Source of the DNA: an uncultured Dermabacteraceae bacterium
GTDB lineage: Bacteria > Actinomycetota > Actinomycetes > Actinomycetales > Dermabacteraceae
DNA: 17,991 bases
NCBI GenBank assembly: GCA_943913905.1
Contig: CALTZZ010000040.1
Span: 1-17,991 of the forward strand
Direction of reading: 5' to 3'
In this document: piece by piece, positions 1 through 6,754 of the stretch
Layout of the letters: each line of letters opens with the position of its first letter
Numbering within the stretch: position 1 is the first letter of the stretch
Notes under the pieces: model-generated
Database searches by the model: none
What the model saw: only the letters and a program-made list of their open reading frames with translations
Told to the model about the DNA's origin: nothing
Position numbers and translations under genes: made by a program

Positions 1-56
1 GGGGCTACTCCGAGCGCCTCATTGACCTTGTGAAGCTCGTGGGCGAAAAGCTCTGA
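1..56 (+). CDS. gap: glyceraldehyde-3-phosphate dehydrogenase, C-terminal end only
   Basis: Only the last 17 complete codons and the TGA stop (54-56) are in the window; the first two bases finish a codon that is probably Trp. The readable tail is GYSERLIDLVKLVGEKL, which fits the conserved end of class I GAPDH (usually EWGYS-RLVDLV). GAPDH makes 1,3-bisphosphoglycerate, the substrate of the phosphoglycerate kinase encoded next. The gene order gap-pgk-tpiA is standard in actinobacteria and supports the call. The catalytic and NAD-binding parts lie outside the window, so activity cannot be judged. Confidence 0.85.
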   Translation, partial: GYSERLIDLVKLVGEKL

Positions 57-79
57 TTTTTCACACGTGTTGAACATGT

Positions 80-137
80 AGAACGGGGTCCGTGTCCCGG
101 CCGACCGGCCGCAGATACGGACCCCGTTCTTTGGTTT
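80..137 (+). terminator. hairpin with T-rich tail between gap and pgk
   Basis: A perfect 14-base inverted repeat (80-93 against 117-130) is followed directly by a T-rich stretch (TTCTTTGGTTT region, to 137). The 23-base loop carries a smaller perfect hairpin of its own (CGGCC 98-102 with GGCCG 107-111). It starts 23 bases after the gap stop and ends 40 bases before pgk. This is the form of an intrinsic terminator. Partial read-through would let gap be expressed above pgk-tpiA, but that is inference. Confidence 0.75.
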
Positions 138-177
138 CACCCACCCTGGTTTCCACCTTCGAAAGAGGACAACATTC

Positions 178-1374
178 ATGTTGAAGACCATTGATTCCCT
201 CGGCGATCTTGCCGGGAAGCGCGTGCTGGTTCGCGCCGACCTCAATGTGCCACTCGACGGCACGACAATCACGGACGACGGCCGAATTCGAGCGTCGCTT
301 CCCACAATCAATACCCTGCGCAGCAAAGGCGCACGCGTGATTGTTGCCGCGCACCTTGGCCGCCCCAAGGGCGCTCCCGACGCAAAATACTCGCTCAAGC
401 CAGCTGTTGACCGTCTCGCCGAGCTCCTCGAGGCCGACGTCGCATTCGCGACCGACACGGTGGGCGACAACGCGGCACAGGTAGTGTCGGGCCTCAACGA
501 CGGGGATGTCGCCGTACTAGAAAACGTGCGCTTCAACGCCGGGGAAACCAGCAAAGACGAAGGTGAGCGCCAGGAATTCGCGCGCCGGCTTGCTGCCCTA
601 GCAGACGCGTTCGTGTCGGACGGGTTTGGCGTAGTGCACCGCAAGCAGGCCTCCGTGTACGACGTCGCTCAGCTCCTTCCCTCGGCAGCAGGCACGCTCG
701 TGGAAAAAGAGGTCCAGTCGCTGCGCAAGGTCACAAACGACCCGGCTCGCCCCTTTGTCGTGATCCTGGGCGGCTCGAAAGTGTCCGACAAACTGGGCGT
801 GATCGAAAACCTGCTTGATAAAGCAGACCGCATTCTTATCGGCGGCGGCATGAGCTACACCTTCCAGAAGGCTCTGGGCTACGAAGTCGGCCAGTCATTG
901 CTCGAGGAAGACCAGGTTGAGACGGTCAAGGGCTACCTGGAGCGTGCCAAAGCAAATGGTGTTGAGATCGTGCTTCCCGCCGACAACCTCGTGGCTCCCG
1001 AATTCGGTCCCGACGGCCCCGCAACCGTGGTGGACTCGGACGATATCCCGGTGGATCAGGAAGGCCTCGACATCGGCCCGAAGACCCGCGAGGAGTTCGC
1101 AAGCAAGCTCTCGGATGCCGGCACCGTGTTCTGGAACGGCCCCATGGGAGTTTTCGAATTCGAACTTTACGCCGAAGGAACAAAGGCCATCGCTGAAGCA
1201 CTTGCTGCCGCACCCGGGTACACCGTGGTAGGCGGCGGTGACTCCGCGTCCGCGATCCGCAACCTTGGATTCGACGAATCCCGGTACTCACACATTTCAA
1301 CGGGCGGTGGCGCCAGCCTCGAATTCATCGAAGGTAAGGAACTGCCCGGAATCGCAATCTTGGAGGAGAAGTAA
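178..1374 (+). CDS. pgk: phosphoglycerate kinase
   Basis: Cytosolic glycolytic enzyme that moves phosphate from 1,3-bisphosphoglycerate to ADP, making ATP and 3-phosphoglycerate. The 398-residue length is normal for bacteria. Family motifs appear in order: VRADLNVPL (18-26) and HLGRPKG (59-65) in the substrate-binding N-terminal lobe, then VLENVRFNAGE, GGGMSYTF, WNGPMGVFE and, near the C terminus, the nucleotide-binding GGGDSASA. The ATG at 178 is preceded by a purine-rich AGAGGA at a slightly long but usable distance. A strong hairpin stands upstream, and tpiA starts two bases after the TAA stop, so pgk and tpiA are probably co-transcribed and translationally coupled. Nothing in the protein looks unusual. 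Confidence 0.97.
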   Translation: MLKTIDSLGDLAGKRVLVRADLNVPLDGTTITDDGRIRASLPTINTLRSKGARVIVAAHLGRPKGAPDAKYSLKPAVDRLAELLEADVAFATDTVGDNAAQVVSGLNDGDVAVLENVRFNAGETSKDEGERQEFARRLAALADAFVSDGFGVVHRKQASVYDVAQLLPSAAGTLVEKEVQSLRKVTNDPARPFVVILGGSKVSDKLGVIENLLDKADRILIGGGMSYTFQKALGYEVGQSLLEEDQVETVKGYLERAKANGVEIVLPADNLVAPEFGPDGPATVVDSDDIPVDQEGLDIGPKTREEFASKLSDAGTVFWNGPMGVFEFELYAEGTKAIAEALAAAPGYTVVGGGDSASAIRNLGFDESRYSHISTGGGASLEFIEGKELPGIAILEEK

Positions 1375-1376
1375 CC

Positions 1377-2153
1377 ATGACACGCGCACCGCTCATTGCT
1401 GGCAACTGGAAGATGAACCTCGACTACGTCCAGGGCCAGGCTCTCGTCGAATCGCTCGACGAGGCACTCAAGAACTCAAAGCACGACTTTTCCGAGGTCG
1501 AGGTCGCGGTTCTGCCTCCGTTCGTTGACATCCGGACCGTGCAGACGGTCGTCGATGCCAACAAGAGTGGCATCGTGTACGGCGGTCAGGACATTTCCGA
1601 GCACGAGTCCGGTGCCTACACCGGTGAGGTCTCCGGCCAGATGCTCAAGAAGCTCGGAAGCACCTACGTGGCCGTCGGCCATTCGGAACGCCGCCAGTAC
1701 CACGCGGAAACCGAAGCAGTCACGAACGCGAAGGTGAAGGCCGCCGTCGCCAACGACATCGCACCGATCCTGTGCGTGGGTGAGCCGCTCGACGAGCGCA
1801 AAGCTGGAAAGCACGTCGAATACACGCTCGCGCAGGTTGAAGGCGGCATCGAAGGCCTAAGCGCCGAGGAACTCTCTACCCTCGTGATTGCCTACGAGCC
1901 CGTCTGGGCCATCGGAACCGGTGAAGTTGCGACCTCGGCCGATGCTCAGGAAGTATGCGCTGCGATCCGCGACCTGCTTCGCACAAAGCACGGTGACGCC
2001 CTCGCAGACGCCACCCGCGTCCTCTACGGCGGCTCCGTCAAGTCCTCGAGCATCGCGGAACTCATGGAACAGCCCGATGTTGACGGTGCCCTCGTGGGCG
2101 GCGCATCGCTGAAGGCTGACGAGTTCGCGAAGATCGCTGGCTACAAGAGCTGA
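1377..2153 (+). CDS. tpiA: triosephosphate isomerase
   Basis: Interconverts dihydroxyacetone phosphate and glyceraldehyde 3-phosphate in the cytosol. The 258 residues form a complete TIM barrel with all catalytic positions: Lys12 in GNWKMN, His102 in VGHSERR and Glu174 in AYEPVWAIGTG. The phosphate-binding GGSVK and GALVGGASL motifs follow near the end. The ATG lies two bases after the pgk stop, and its ribosome binding site (GGAGGAGAA, 1362-1370) sits inside the last pgk codons, which points to one transcript and coupled translation. A very stable hairpin (2179-2215) lies shortly after the stop. Confidence 0.97.
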   Translation: MTRAPLIAGNWKMNLDYVQGQALVESLDEALKNSKHDFSEVEVAVLPPFVDIRTVQTVVDANKSGIVYGGQDISEHESGAYTGEVSGQMLKKLGSTYVAVGHSERRQYHAETEAVTNAKVKAAVANDIAPILCVGEPLDERKAGKHVEYTLAQVEGGIEGLSAEELSTLVIAYEPVWAIGTGEVATSADAQEVCAAIRDLLRTKHGDALADATRVLYGGSVKSSSIAELMEQPDVDGALVGGASLKADEFAKIAGYKS

Positions 2154-2178
2154 CACCCCTCGCGCAGTGGGTGAATTT

Positions 2179-2215
2179 CGCTACGCGGCATCCAATGTTT
2201 GGGTGCCGCGTAGCG
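2179..2215. repeat. long perfect hairpin between tpiA and secG
   Basis: Twelve bases at 2179-2190 (CGCTACGCGGCA) are an exact inverted copy of 2204-2215. The intervening bases continue the pairing through one G-T wobble and four more Watson-Crick pairs (CCAA 2192-2195 with TTGG 2199-2202), leaving a TGT loop. The whole stem is about 17 base pairs. Neither side has a T tract, so it is not a textbook intrinsic terminator. It could block 3' exonucleases after tpiA, end transcription in a non-canonical way, or bind a protein. Confidence 0.7.
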
Positions 2216-2261
2216 TAGTGTGGGACGTTGTAATGCCGCTAGAGGAAAGTTGTGCCACTCG

Positions 2262-2504
2262 ATGGAAACCCTGAAGATCGTTCTGCTCGTCGTTCTCGCC
2301 ATTTCGAGCGTCCTGTTCATCATGTTTATCCTCATGCACAAGGGCCGCGGTGGCGGTCTGTCCGACATGTTCGGTGGCGGTATCTCGACCGGTGCCGGGT
2401 CGTCAGGTGTGGCAGAACGAAACCTCAATATCATTACCCTGATCGTTGGGCTGATATGGATCGGCTGCGCAATCGGCCTCGGTGTGATCGAGAAAATGAT
2501 CTAG
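2262..2504 (+). CDS. secG: SecG subunit of the SecYEG protein-export channel
   Basis: Small inner-membrane protein that assists SecA-driven protein export through SecYE. The 80 residues show the SecG plan: a first membrane segment (about 5-26), a cytoplasmic loop with the conserved KGRGGGLSDMFGGG (27-40), the VAERNLN motif (50-56) and a second membrane segment (about 57-75). The ATG at 2262 is chosen because the protein then begins METLKIVLL like other SecG proteins. The best ribosome binding site (AGAGGAAAG, 2241-2249) lies rather far upstream, and an in-frame TTG at 2250 would sit very close to it, so the start is not fully certain. The position after tpiA is common in actinobacteria. A strong terminator follows. 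Confidence 0.93.
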   Translation: METLKIVLLVVLAISSVLFIMFILMHKGRGGGLSDMFGGGISTGAGSSGVAERNLNIITLIVGLIWIGCAIGLGVIEKMI

Positions 2505-2525
2505 ACGGTCCAGACACTAGCTTCG

Positions 2526-2561
2526 CCGCTCGCCCGGAACTATTTCCGGGAGGGCGGTTTT
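2526..2561 (+). terminator. intrinsic terminator after secG
   Basis: A 14-base stem (2526-2539 with 2544-2557, one mismatch and one G-T wobble) closed by a CTAT loop is followed by TTTT and more T-rich sequence. It lies 21 bases after the secG stop and touches the aroD stop codon on the other strand, so it separates two converging transcription units. The T tract is on the plus-strand side, so it should work mainly for secG. Confidence 0.85.
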
Positions 2562-3389
2562 CTATTTCTGAGGATGTACGGCACCCGGAATGAGCGCGGC
2601 TGCTTCCCGCAGCCTTGCAGAGCGCACTTGCCCCGGCGCAGACGGCTCGCCGGCCGAACAGAACGTCGCGGCCGAACCGAATGCATGGCCCGCGATCCGT
2701 GAAGGCACGCCGAGCGGTCCCATGGCGATCGTGATGAGAGGTCGCGTCGCATGTTGGCTGTACATGTCCCACGTGGCTGCGAGCAAGGTAAGGACATCCT
2801 CGGGACTTGACGGCATGACAGCGATCTTGAGGATGTCGGCATCGAGCTCCTCTTGCATGAAACGAAGTCGCTCAACAATCAGGTCGCGGCCCGGAGTAGC
2901 GGCCCAGTCATGATTCGAGGCGATCACAGGCACACGTGCCGCGTGCGCTTCCTGTATGACTCTGCGAACGCACGTGGGGGAGCGAAGGGCTTCAACGTCG
3001 ACCGCATCGGCAATGCCCGCACGGAGCACGGCGGTAAGAAGATCGGCGTACGTCTCGTCATCGAGGCGGCCGGAGCCACCCTCATGCGATGTTCGATACG
3101 TAACGAGCAGGGGAGCGGCGATAATCTCGCGCAAGCGCACGGCCAACGAGGCAAGACTCTGGGCAGCATCGCCTGGCATCACCCCGCGAATGCTGTCGCA
3201 ATAATCAATTCGCCACTCCACCACATCGTGTGGGTGCTTCACGAGCTCCCGTGCGGCGGAACAGAGCTCTTCGGGTGCTCCGCCCATGAGAGGCACAATG
3301 ATTGCCGGTTCGGTGGCGCCGATCGTGACCGGTCCGATCATGACCGGCGCCACCCGAGAAGCTTCTATACTGCGATCCGTCGGACCCAT
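2562..3389 (-). CDS. aroD: 3-dehydroquinate dehydratase, type I
   Basis: Removes water from 3-dehydroquinate to give 3-dehydroshikimate, the third step of the shikimate pathway, through a Schiff base. At 275 residues it is slightly longer than the E. coli enzyme (about 250) because of an N-terminal extension of about 20 residues. Family residues are present: EWRID (58-62), YRT, the catalytic His in SNHD (His160), the Schiff-base Lys in ILKIAVMP (Lys188), SRIAG and, near the end, SAPGQ (250-254). The ATG at 3389 is preferred over an upstream GTG (3410) because GAAGGA lies eight bases before it. The gene starts 46 bases after opcA-pgl on the same strand, so it probably ends the pentose phosphate operon. 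Many actinobacteria use the unrelated type II enzyme instead. Confidence 0.95.
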   Translation of the reverse strand: MGPTDRSIEASRVAPVMIGPVTIGATEPAIIVPLMGGAPEELCSAARELVKHPHDVVEWRIDYCDSIRGVMPGDAAQSLASLAVRLREIIAAPLLVTYRTSHEGGSGRLDDETYADLLTAVLRAGIADAVDVEALRSPTCVRRVIQEAHAARVPVIASNHDWAATPGRDLIVERLRFMQEELDADILKIAVMPSSPEDVLTLLAATWDMYSQHATRPLITIAMGPLGVPSRIAGHAFGSAATFCSAGEPSAPGQVRSARLREAAALIPGAVHPQK

Positions 3390-3397
3390 TGGGCTGT

Positions 3398-3403
3398 TCC
3401 TTC
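3398..3403 (-). promoter_or_regulatory. ribosome binding site deciding the aroD start
   Basis: GAAGGA on the minus strand ends eight bases before the ATG at 3389. It lies inside the reading frame of the longer GTG-started version, which it argues against. Confidence 0.6.
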
Positions 3404-3428
3404 TCTCCACGAATGGGACGTGAGAGTC

Positions 3429-3452
3429 CGGGCCTCTAGGCTTCGAGGCCCG
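3429..3452 (-). repeat. hairpin overlapping the opcA-pgl stop codon
   Basis: An 8-base perfect inverted repeat (CGGGCCTC 3429-3436, GAGGCCCG 3445-3452) with an 8-base loop covers the last codons and the TAG stop of opcA-pgl. No T tract follows in the direction of transcription, so aroD 40 bases further on is probably still read from the same message. It may stabilise the upstream RNA or weaken aroD expression. Confidence 0.5.
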
Positions 3453-5136
3453 TGGCGGCAGCCGCGTCCAAGAACCAAGTCGTCGAGTCGATACCGCGCA
3501 CTGCCGACGCGGGGCATTCGGTAGCGTCGATTGCCCCGTGCGCCCGGGTCACGGCAGTCGCCTTGTCCTCGCCGGTCACAATGAAAGACACGTGCCGTGC
3601 ACTGTTCAACGCAGACCATGACAGCGAAATACGTTCGCTTGGCGGCTTTGGCGAGTTCTGCACAGCAACGGCGTAGCTAGCGGTATCCGTAGCATCTTCA
3701 TGGTGCGGGAACAGCGACGCCACGTGCCCATCGAGCCCCATGCCGAGCAGCAGCACGTCGAAGAATGCCGCATCATCGGTGGAGAAGGCGGCATCACCAC
3801 CCTGAACCGAGAGCTGCTGGCTGTACCATGCGGCGGCCTCGTCGAGGCTCATACCAGCGTCGCTCGAGGGGATCGTGTGCACGTTGTACACGGGGATCCC
3901 GGCGCCGGTAGTGAGGGCCGAAATGACGGGCCGATCGTTACGATCCGACGATTTTGACGTCACGAACCGCTCATCGCCCCACCACACGTGGAGCTTCGAA
4001 GTGTCGACGTCTGCGGCTTCAAGATTGATGGCAATGCGTTCAGCTGCGGCCGTGCCTGCGCGACCGCCGGTGAGAACCAGGTGCGCCACGCCGCGCTCGT
4101 CGATCGCGTGCTGAAGACGCTCGACGGCGTCACGCGATACCGCTTTGACGACCTCGTCGACGCCGGGGCTCACCGAATTCGTGGGCGCTGGTTTGGTACG
4201 AGCGAAGGTCGACGGATCTTCGTTGAGCGGGAACGACTGGGCCAGAACCTCGCCGTACACCTCGTCGGGGTCGAGCCGACGCAATTCCTCGCTGAGCAGG
4301 TCGTAGACGGTACGTTTCGGCATCGTAATGAGCTGGGCACCCTGTTTACTCGGGAACGTCATAGAGACGGTCTCGTCGCTTTCACGGCGCAAACTGATAT
4401 CGCCGTCGGACCGGTGCAGGGTGACGCTGATGAGCCCGTGGCCGGCATCAACGTGGGACACCGTGACTGGCACTCCCGGGAGGCTTCGCTCAAGCCAGCC
4501 CTTCATCAAGATGACCGATGGCCTATCTTCAAGTCCCTCCACGGTCACGGAGGTAGGCATCGTGACAGGAGGATGTTCAAACGCAGTGGCGACGAGCCCC
4601 CGCCAGTTGGTGATACGTGACCACGACAGATCCGAATCACCAGCGGAATAGCCGCGTGCAAGGCGCAGCATGGTGTCCTTGGGGGCTCCGCAGTGAAGAA
4701 CATCCGTGATGCGTCGCTGCGCGATCGCGCCGAGTGCATCCTGCACGGGTGAAGACGGGGTCTCGTAGGGCCACCAGGTCACGATCGGGGCGTCCGGCAG
4801 GAGGAGGGGAGTGATAAGAGTGTCGAGTCCTGCAGTCACCCGACCGCGTGCGCGCAGCACGATAACTTCGCCGGCGCCTGCCTCAGATCCCACGCGAACT
4901 TCGGCATCGAGGTTATCTGATTCGGAGTCAGGGTCGGCAATGATCACGATGATGCGGGCGGGGTGTTCTTGACTTGCCCTTACTGCCGCCTGAATCGGGT
5001 CGTCGAGAGCATCGGCCTCGGTGACAATCACGAGGGTCGCGACGCGCGACAGGGTCAGGAGACCTTCTTCCTCCCGCATTTCTTGCAGGAGCTTTTCGAT
5101 GCGCGACGCAGTAGTGCTGGAAAGTTTCTCAATCAT
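3436..5136 (-). CDS. opcA-pgl: OpcA (G6PDH assembly protein) fused to 6-phosphogluconolactonase
   Basis: A single 566-residue frame holds two proteins that are usually separate. Residues 1 to about 310 match OpcA, the actinobacterial and cyanobacterial partner needed for active glucose-6-phosphate dehydrogenase; typical stretches are WWPYETP (121-127) and LSWSRITNWR (170-179). Residues from about 325 to 566 match 6-phosphogluconolactonase, which hydrolyses the product of Zwf: LTGGRAGT (355-362), WGDERFV (386-392) and the catalytic GMGLDGHVASLFP (465-477, His471). The two parts are each near their normal length, joined by a short Pro/Thr/Ser-rich stretch (about 307-323) with no stop or frame change. 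The ATG at 5136 overlaps the zwf stop by four bases (ATGA); an in-frame start further upstream at 5268 would only read into zwf. Both activities act on Zwf or its product, so coupling them makes sense. Confidence 0.93.
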   Translation of the reverse strand: MIEKLSSTTASRIEKLLQEMREEEGLLTLSRVATLVIVTEADALDDPIQAAVRASQEHPARIIVIIADPDSESDNLDAEVRVGSEAGAGEVIVLRARGRVTAGLDTLITPLLLPDAPIVTWWPYETPSSPVQDALGAIAQRRITDVLHCGAPKDTMLRLARGYSAGDSDLSWSRITNWRGLVATAFEHPPVTMPTSVTVEGLEDRPSVILMKGWLERSLPGVPVTVSHVDAGHGLISVTLHRSDGDISLRRESDETVSMTFPSKQGAQLITMPKRTVYDLLSEELRRLDPDEVYGEVLAQSFPLNEDPSTFARTKPAPTNSVSPGVDEVVKAVSRDAVERLQHAIDERGVAHLVLTGGRAGTAAAERIAINLEAADVDTSKLHVWWGDERFVTSKSSDRNDRPVISALTTGAGIPVYNVHTIPSSDAGMSLDEAAAWYSQQLSVQGGDAAFSTDDAAFFDVLLLGMGLDGHVASLFPHHEDATDTASYAVAVQNSPKPPSERISLSWSALNSARHVSFIVTGEDKATAVTRAHGAIDATECPASAVRGIDSTTWFLDAAAATGLEA

Positions 5137-6671
5137 GGGCGCCTCCAAGCGCGGCCGTCGCGGCTCATCATGTCGTGTGCGGACTTCGGCCCCCACGTAC
5201 CGGCACGGTACGGCGACGGCGGAAGGTTCTTTTCCCAGAACTCGAGGATCGGATCGAGGATCTGCCACGAGAGTTCCACTTCACGCTGGCGCGGGAACAA
5301 CGGTGGGGCCCCACGCAGAACGTCCAGAATGAGACGCTCGTATGCTTCGGGGGAGCGCTCGGTGAACGTTGACCCGTATGCGAAGTCCATATTCACGTCG
5401 CGTACTTCCATGTGTGTCCCGGGTACTTTGGACCCGAACCGCATGGTGACGCCTTCGTCGGGCTGCACCCGGATCACGATTGCGTTTTGTCCCAGGTCTG
5501 CCGTGTCCGTGTCCTGGAACGGGAGGAATGGAGCGCGCTTGAACACGACGGCAATCTCAGTGACCCGGCGTCCGAGACGTTTACCGGCGCGCAGATAGAA
5601 CGGTACGCCAGCCCAGCGGCGGGTATTGACCCCGAGCTTGATCGCGGCGAACGTTTCGGTGGTGGAGTCTGGCTTGATGCCTTCTTCGCTGAGGTAACCG
5701 GCGACCTCTTCGCCTCCCTGCCATCCTCCGGCGTACTGGCCACGGGCCGTGTTGAGCGTGAGATCCTTTGGCAGCTCGACGGCGGAGAGAACCTTTTCCT
5801 TTTCATTGCGCAGTTCCGCTGCCTCGAAGGAGATGGGTTCTTCCATCGCAGTGAGCGCAAGAAGCTGCAGCAAGTGGTTCTGAATGACGTCGCGCGCCGT
5901 CCCGATCCCGTCGTAATATCCCGCTCGGGTCCCGATACCGATGTCTTCGGCCATCGTGATCTGAACATGGTCCACATAACGCGCGTTCCAGAGCGGTTCA
6001 AACATTTGATTGGAGAAGCGGAACGCGAGCAGGTTCTGGACTGTTTCTTTGCCCAGGTAGTGGTCGATCCGGAAAATCTCCTCCGGGTTAAAGACCTTTT
6101 CAACAATGTCGTTGAGCTCGCGCGCGCTCTGGAGATCGTGGCCAAACGGTTTCTCGATCACAACACGACGCCAGGAGTCGCCATCGGAGGTATTGAGACC
6201 CGAGTTTGCCAGTTGTTCGGCCACTTGCTCGAAGGCGCTGGGCGGAATTGACAGATAGAAGGCATGGTTGCCTCCTGTCCCGCGCGTGTCGTCTAGCTCT
6301 TCCACCACACTCGTGAGGTTGGCAAATGCTTCAGCATCGTCAAAAGCGCCCGTCACAAACCGTAGGCCGTCTTTGAGCTGGTCGAAGACACTCTCTCGGT
6401 ACTCGGTGCGCGCATGCTTTTTGACGCTTTCGCGGACGTACTCCGAAAAGTCGTCGTCGCTCCACTCTCGGCGCCCGAAACCGACGAGTCCGAAGGTCGG
6501 TGGAAGCAGACCCCGGTTCTTCAAGTCGTAGATGGCGGGCAAGAGTTTCTTGCGTGCCAAATCGCCGGTGACGCCGAACATCACCATCGAACATGGCCCT
6601 GCAATAAGGGGGAGTCGGCGATCACGGGGGTCGCGAAGCGGGTTACCCCCGGTGAGGTCTGTCTCTGTCAC
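5133..6671 (-). CDS. zwf: glucose-6-phosphate dehydrogenase
   Basis: Oxidises glucose 6-phosphate to 6-phosphogluconolactone and makes NADPH, the entry step of the oxidative pentose phosphate pathway. The 512-residue protein has the nucleotide-binding GVTGDLA (33-39), EKPFG (173-177) and the active-site signature RIDHYLGKE (201-209), followed by the usual alpha/beta C-terminal domain. The GTG at 6671 is chosen because AAGGA sits five bases upstream and the protein then starts MTETDLTGGNPLRDP; a longer in-frame version from 6794 would run back into tal. The stop overlaps the opcA-pgl start by four bases, which implies translational coupling to its own assembly factor and to the next enzyme. 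The 83-base gap after tal carries a hairpin that could adjust how much zwf is made relative to tal. Confidence 0.96.
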   Translation of the reverse strand: MTETDLTGGNPLRDPRDRRLPLIAGPCSMVMFGVTGDLARKKLLPAIYDLKNRGLLPPTFGLVGFGRREWSDDDFSEYVRESVKKHARTEYRESVFDQLKDGLRFVTGAFDDAEAFANLTSVVEELDDTRGTGGNHAFYLSIPPSAFEQVAEQLANSGLNTSDGDSWRRVVIEKPFGHDLQSARELNDIVEKVFNPEEIFRIDHYLGKETVQNLLAFRFSNQMFEPLWNARYVDHVQITMAEDIGIGTRAGYYDGIGTARDVIQNHLLQLLALTAMEEPISFEAAELRNEKEKVLSAVELPKDLTLNTARGQYAGGWQGGEEVAGYLSEEGIKPDSTTETFAAIKLGVNTRRWAGVPFYLRAGKRLGRRVTEIAVVFKRAPFLPFQDTDTADLGQNAIVIRVQPDEGVTMRFGSKVPGTHMEVRDVNMDFAYGSTFTERSPEAYERLILDVLRGAPPLFPRQREVELSWQILDPILEFWEKNLPPSPYRAGTWGPKSAHDMMSRDGRAWRRP

Positions 6672-6676
6672 AAGTG

Positions 6677-6681
6677 TCCTT
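6677..6681 (-). promoter_or_regulatory. ribosome binding site deciding the zwf start
   Basis: AAGGA on the minus strand lies five bases before the GTG at 6671. This fixes the short form of zwf rather than the longer open frame that begins inside tal. Confidence 0.65.
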
Positions 6682-6693
6682 GAGTGTCGTGTA

Positions 6694-6741
6694 AACGAAG
6701 GGAGCGCCCCGCAACCGGGTGTCTTCGTTGCGGGCGCCTCC
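6694..6741 (-). repeat. hairpin with an alternative partner between tal and zwf
   Basis: On the tal-zwf transcript, bases 6741-6728 pair with 6714-6701 to give a GC-rich stem of about 13 pairs (GGAG and CGCCCGCAA arms, with one unpaired or mismatched position). It is followed by CTTCGTTT. The loop contains AACGAAG (complement of 6729-6723), which is exactly complementary to the CTTCGTT (6700-6694) just after the stem. The two pairings cannot form together. This could be a weak terminator or attenuator, but the T-run is short. Confidence 0.5.
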
Positions 6742-6754
6742 GCTGGGATGAGTG

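Noticed and set aside
2853..3524. 223-codon open frame on the plus strand opposite aroD
   Set aside because: Antisense shadow of aroD and the end of opcA-pgl; no recognisable motif.
5412..6251. 279-codon open frame on the plus strand opposite zwf
   Set aside because: Antisense to the conserved core of glucose-6-phosphate dehydrogenase, with no family motif or supporting context.
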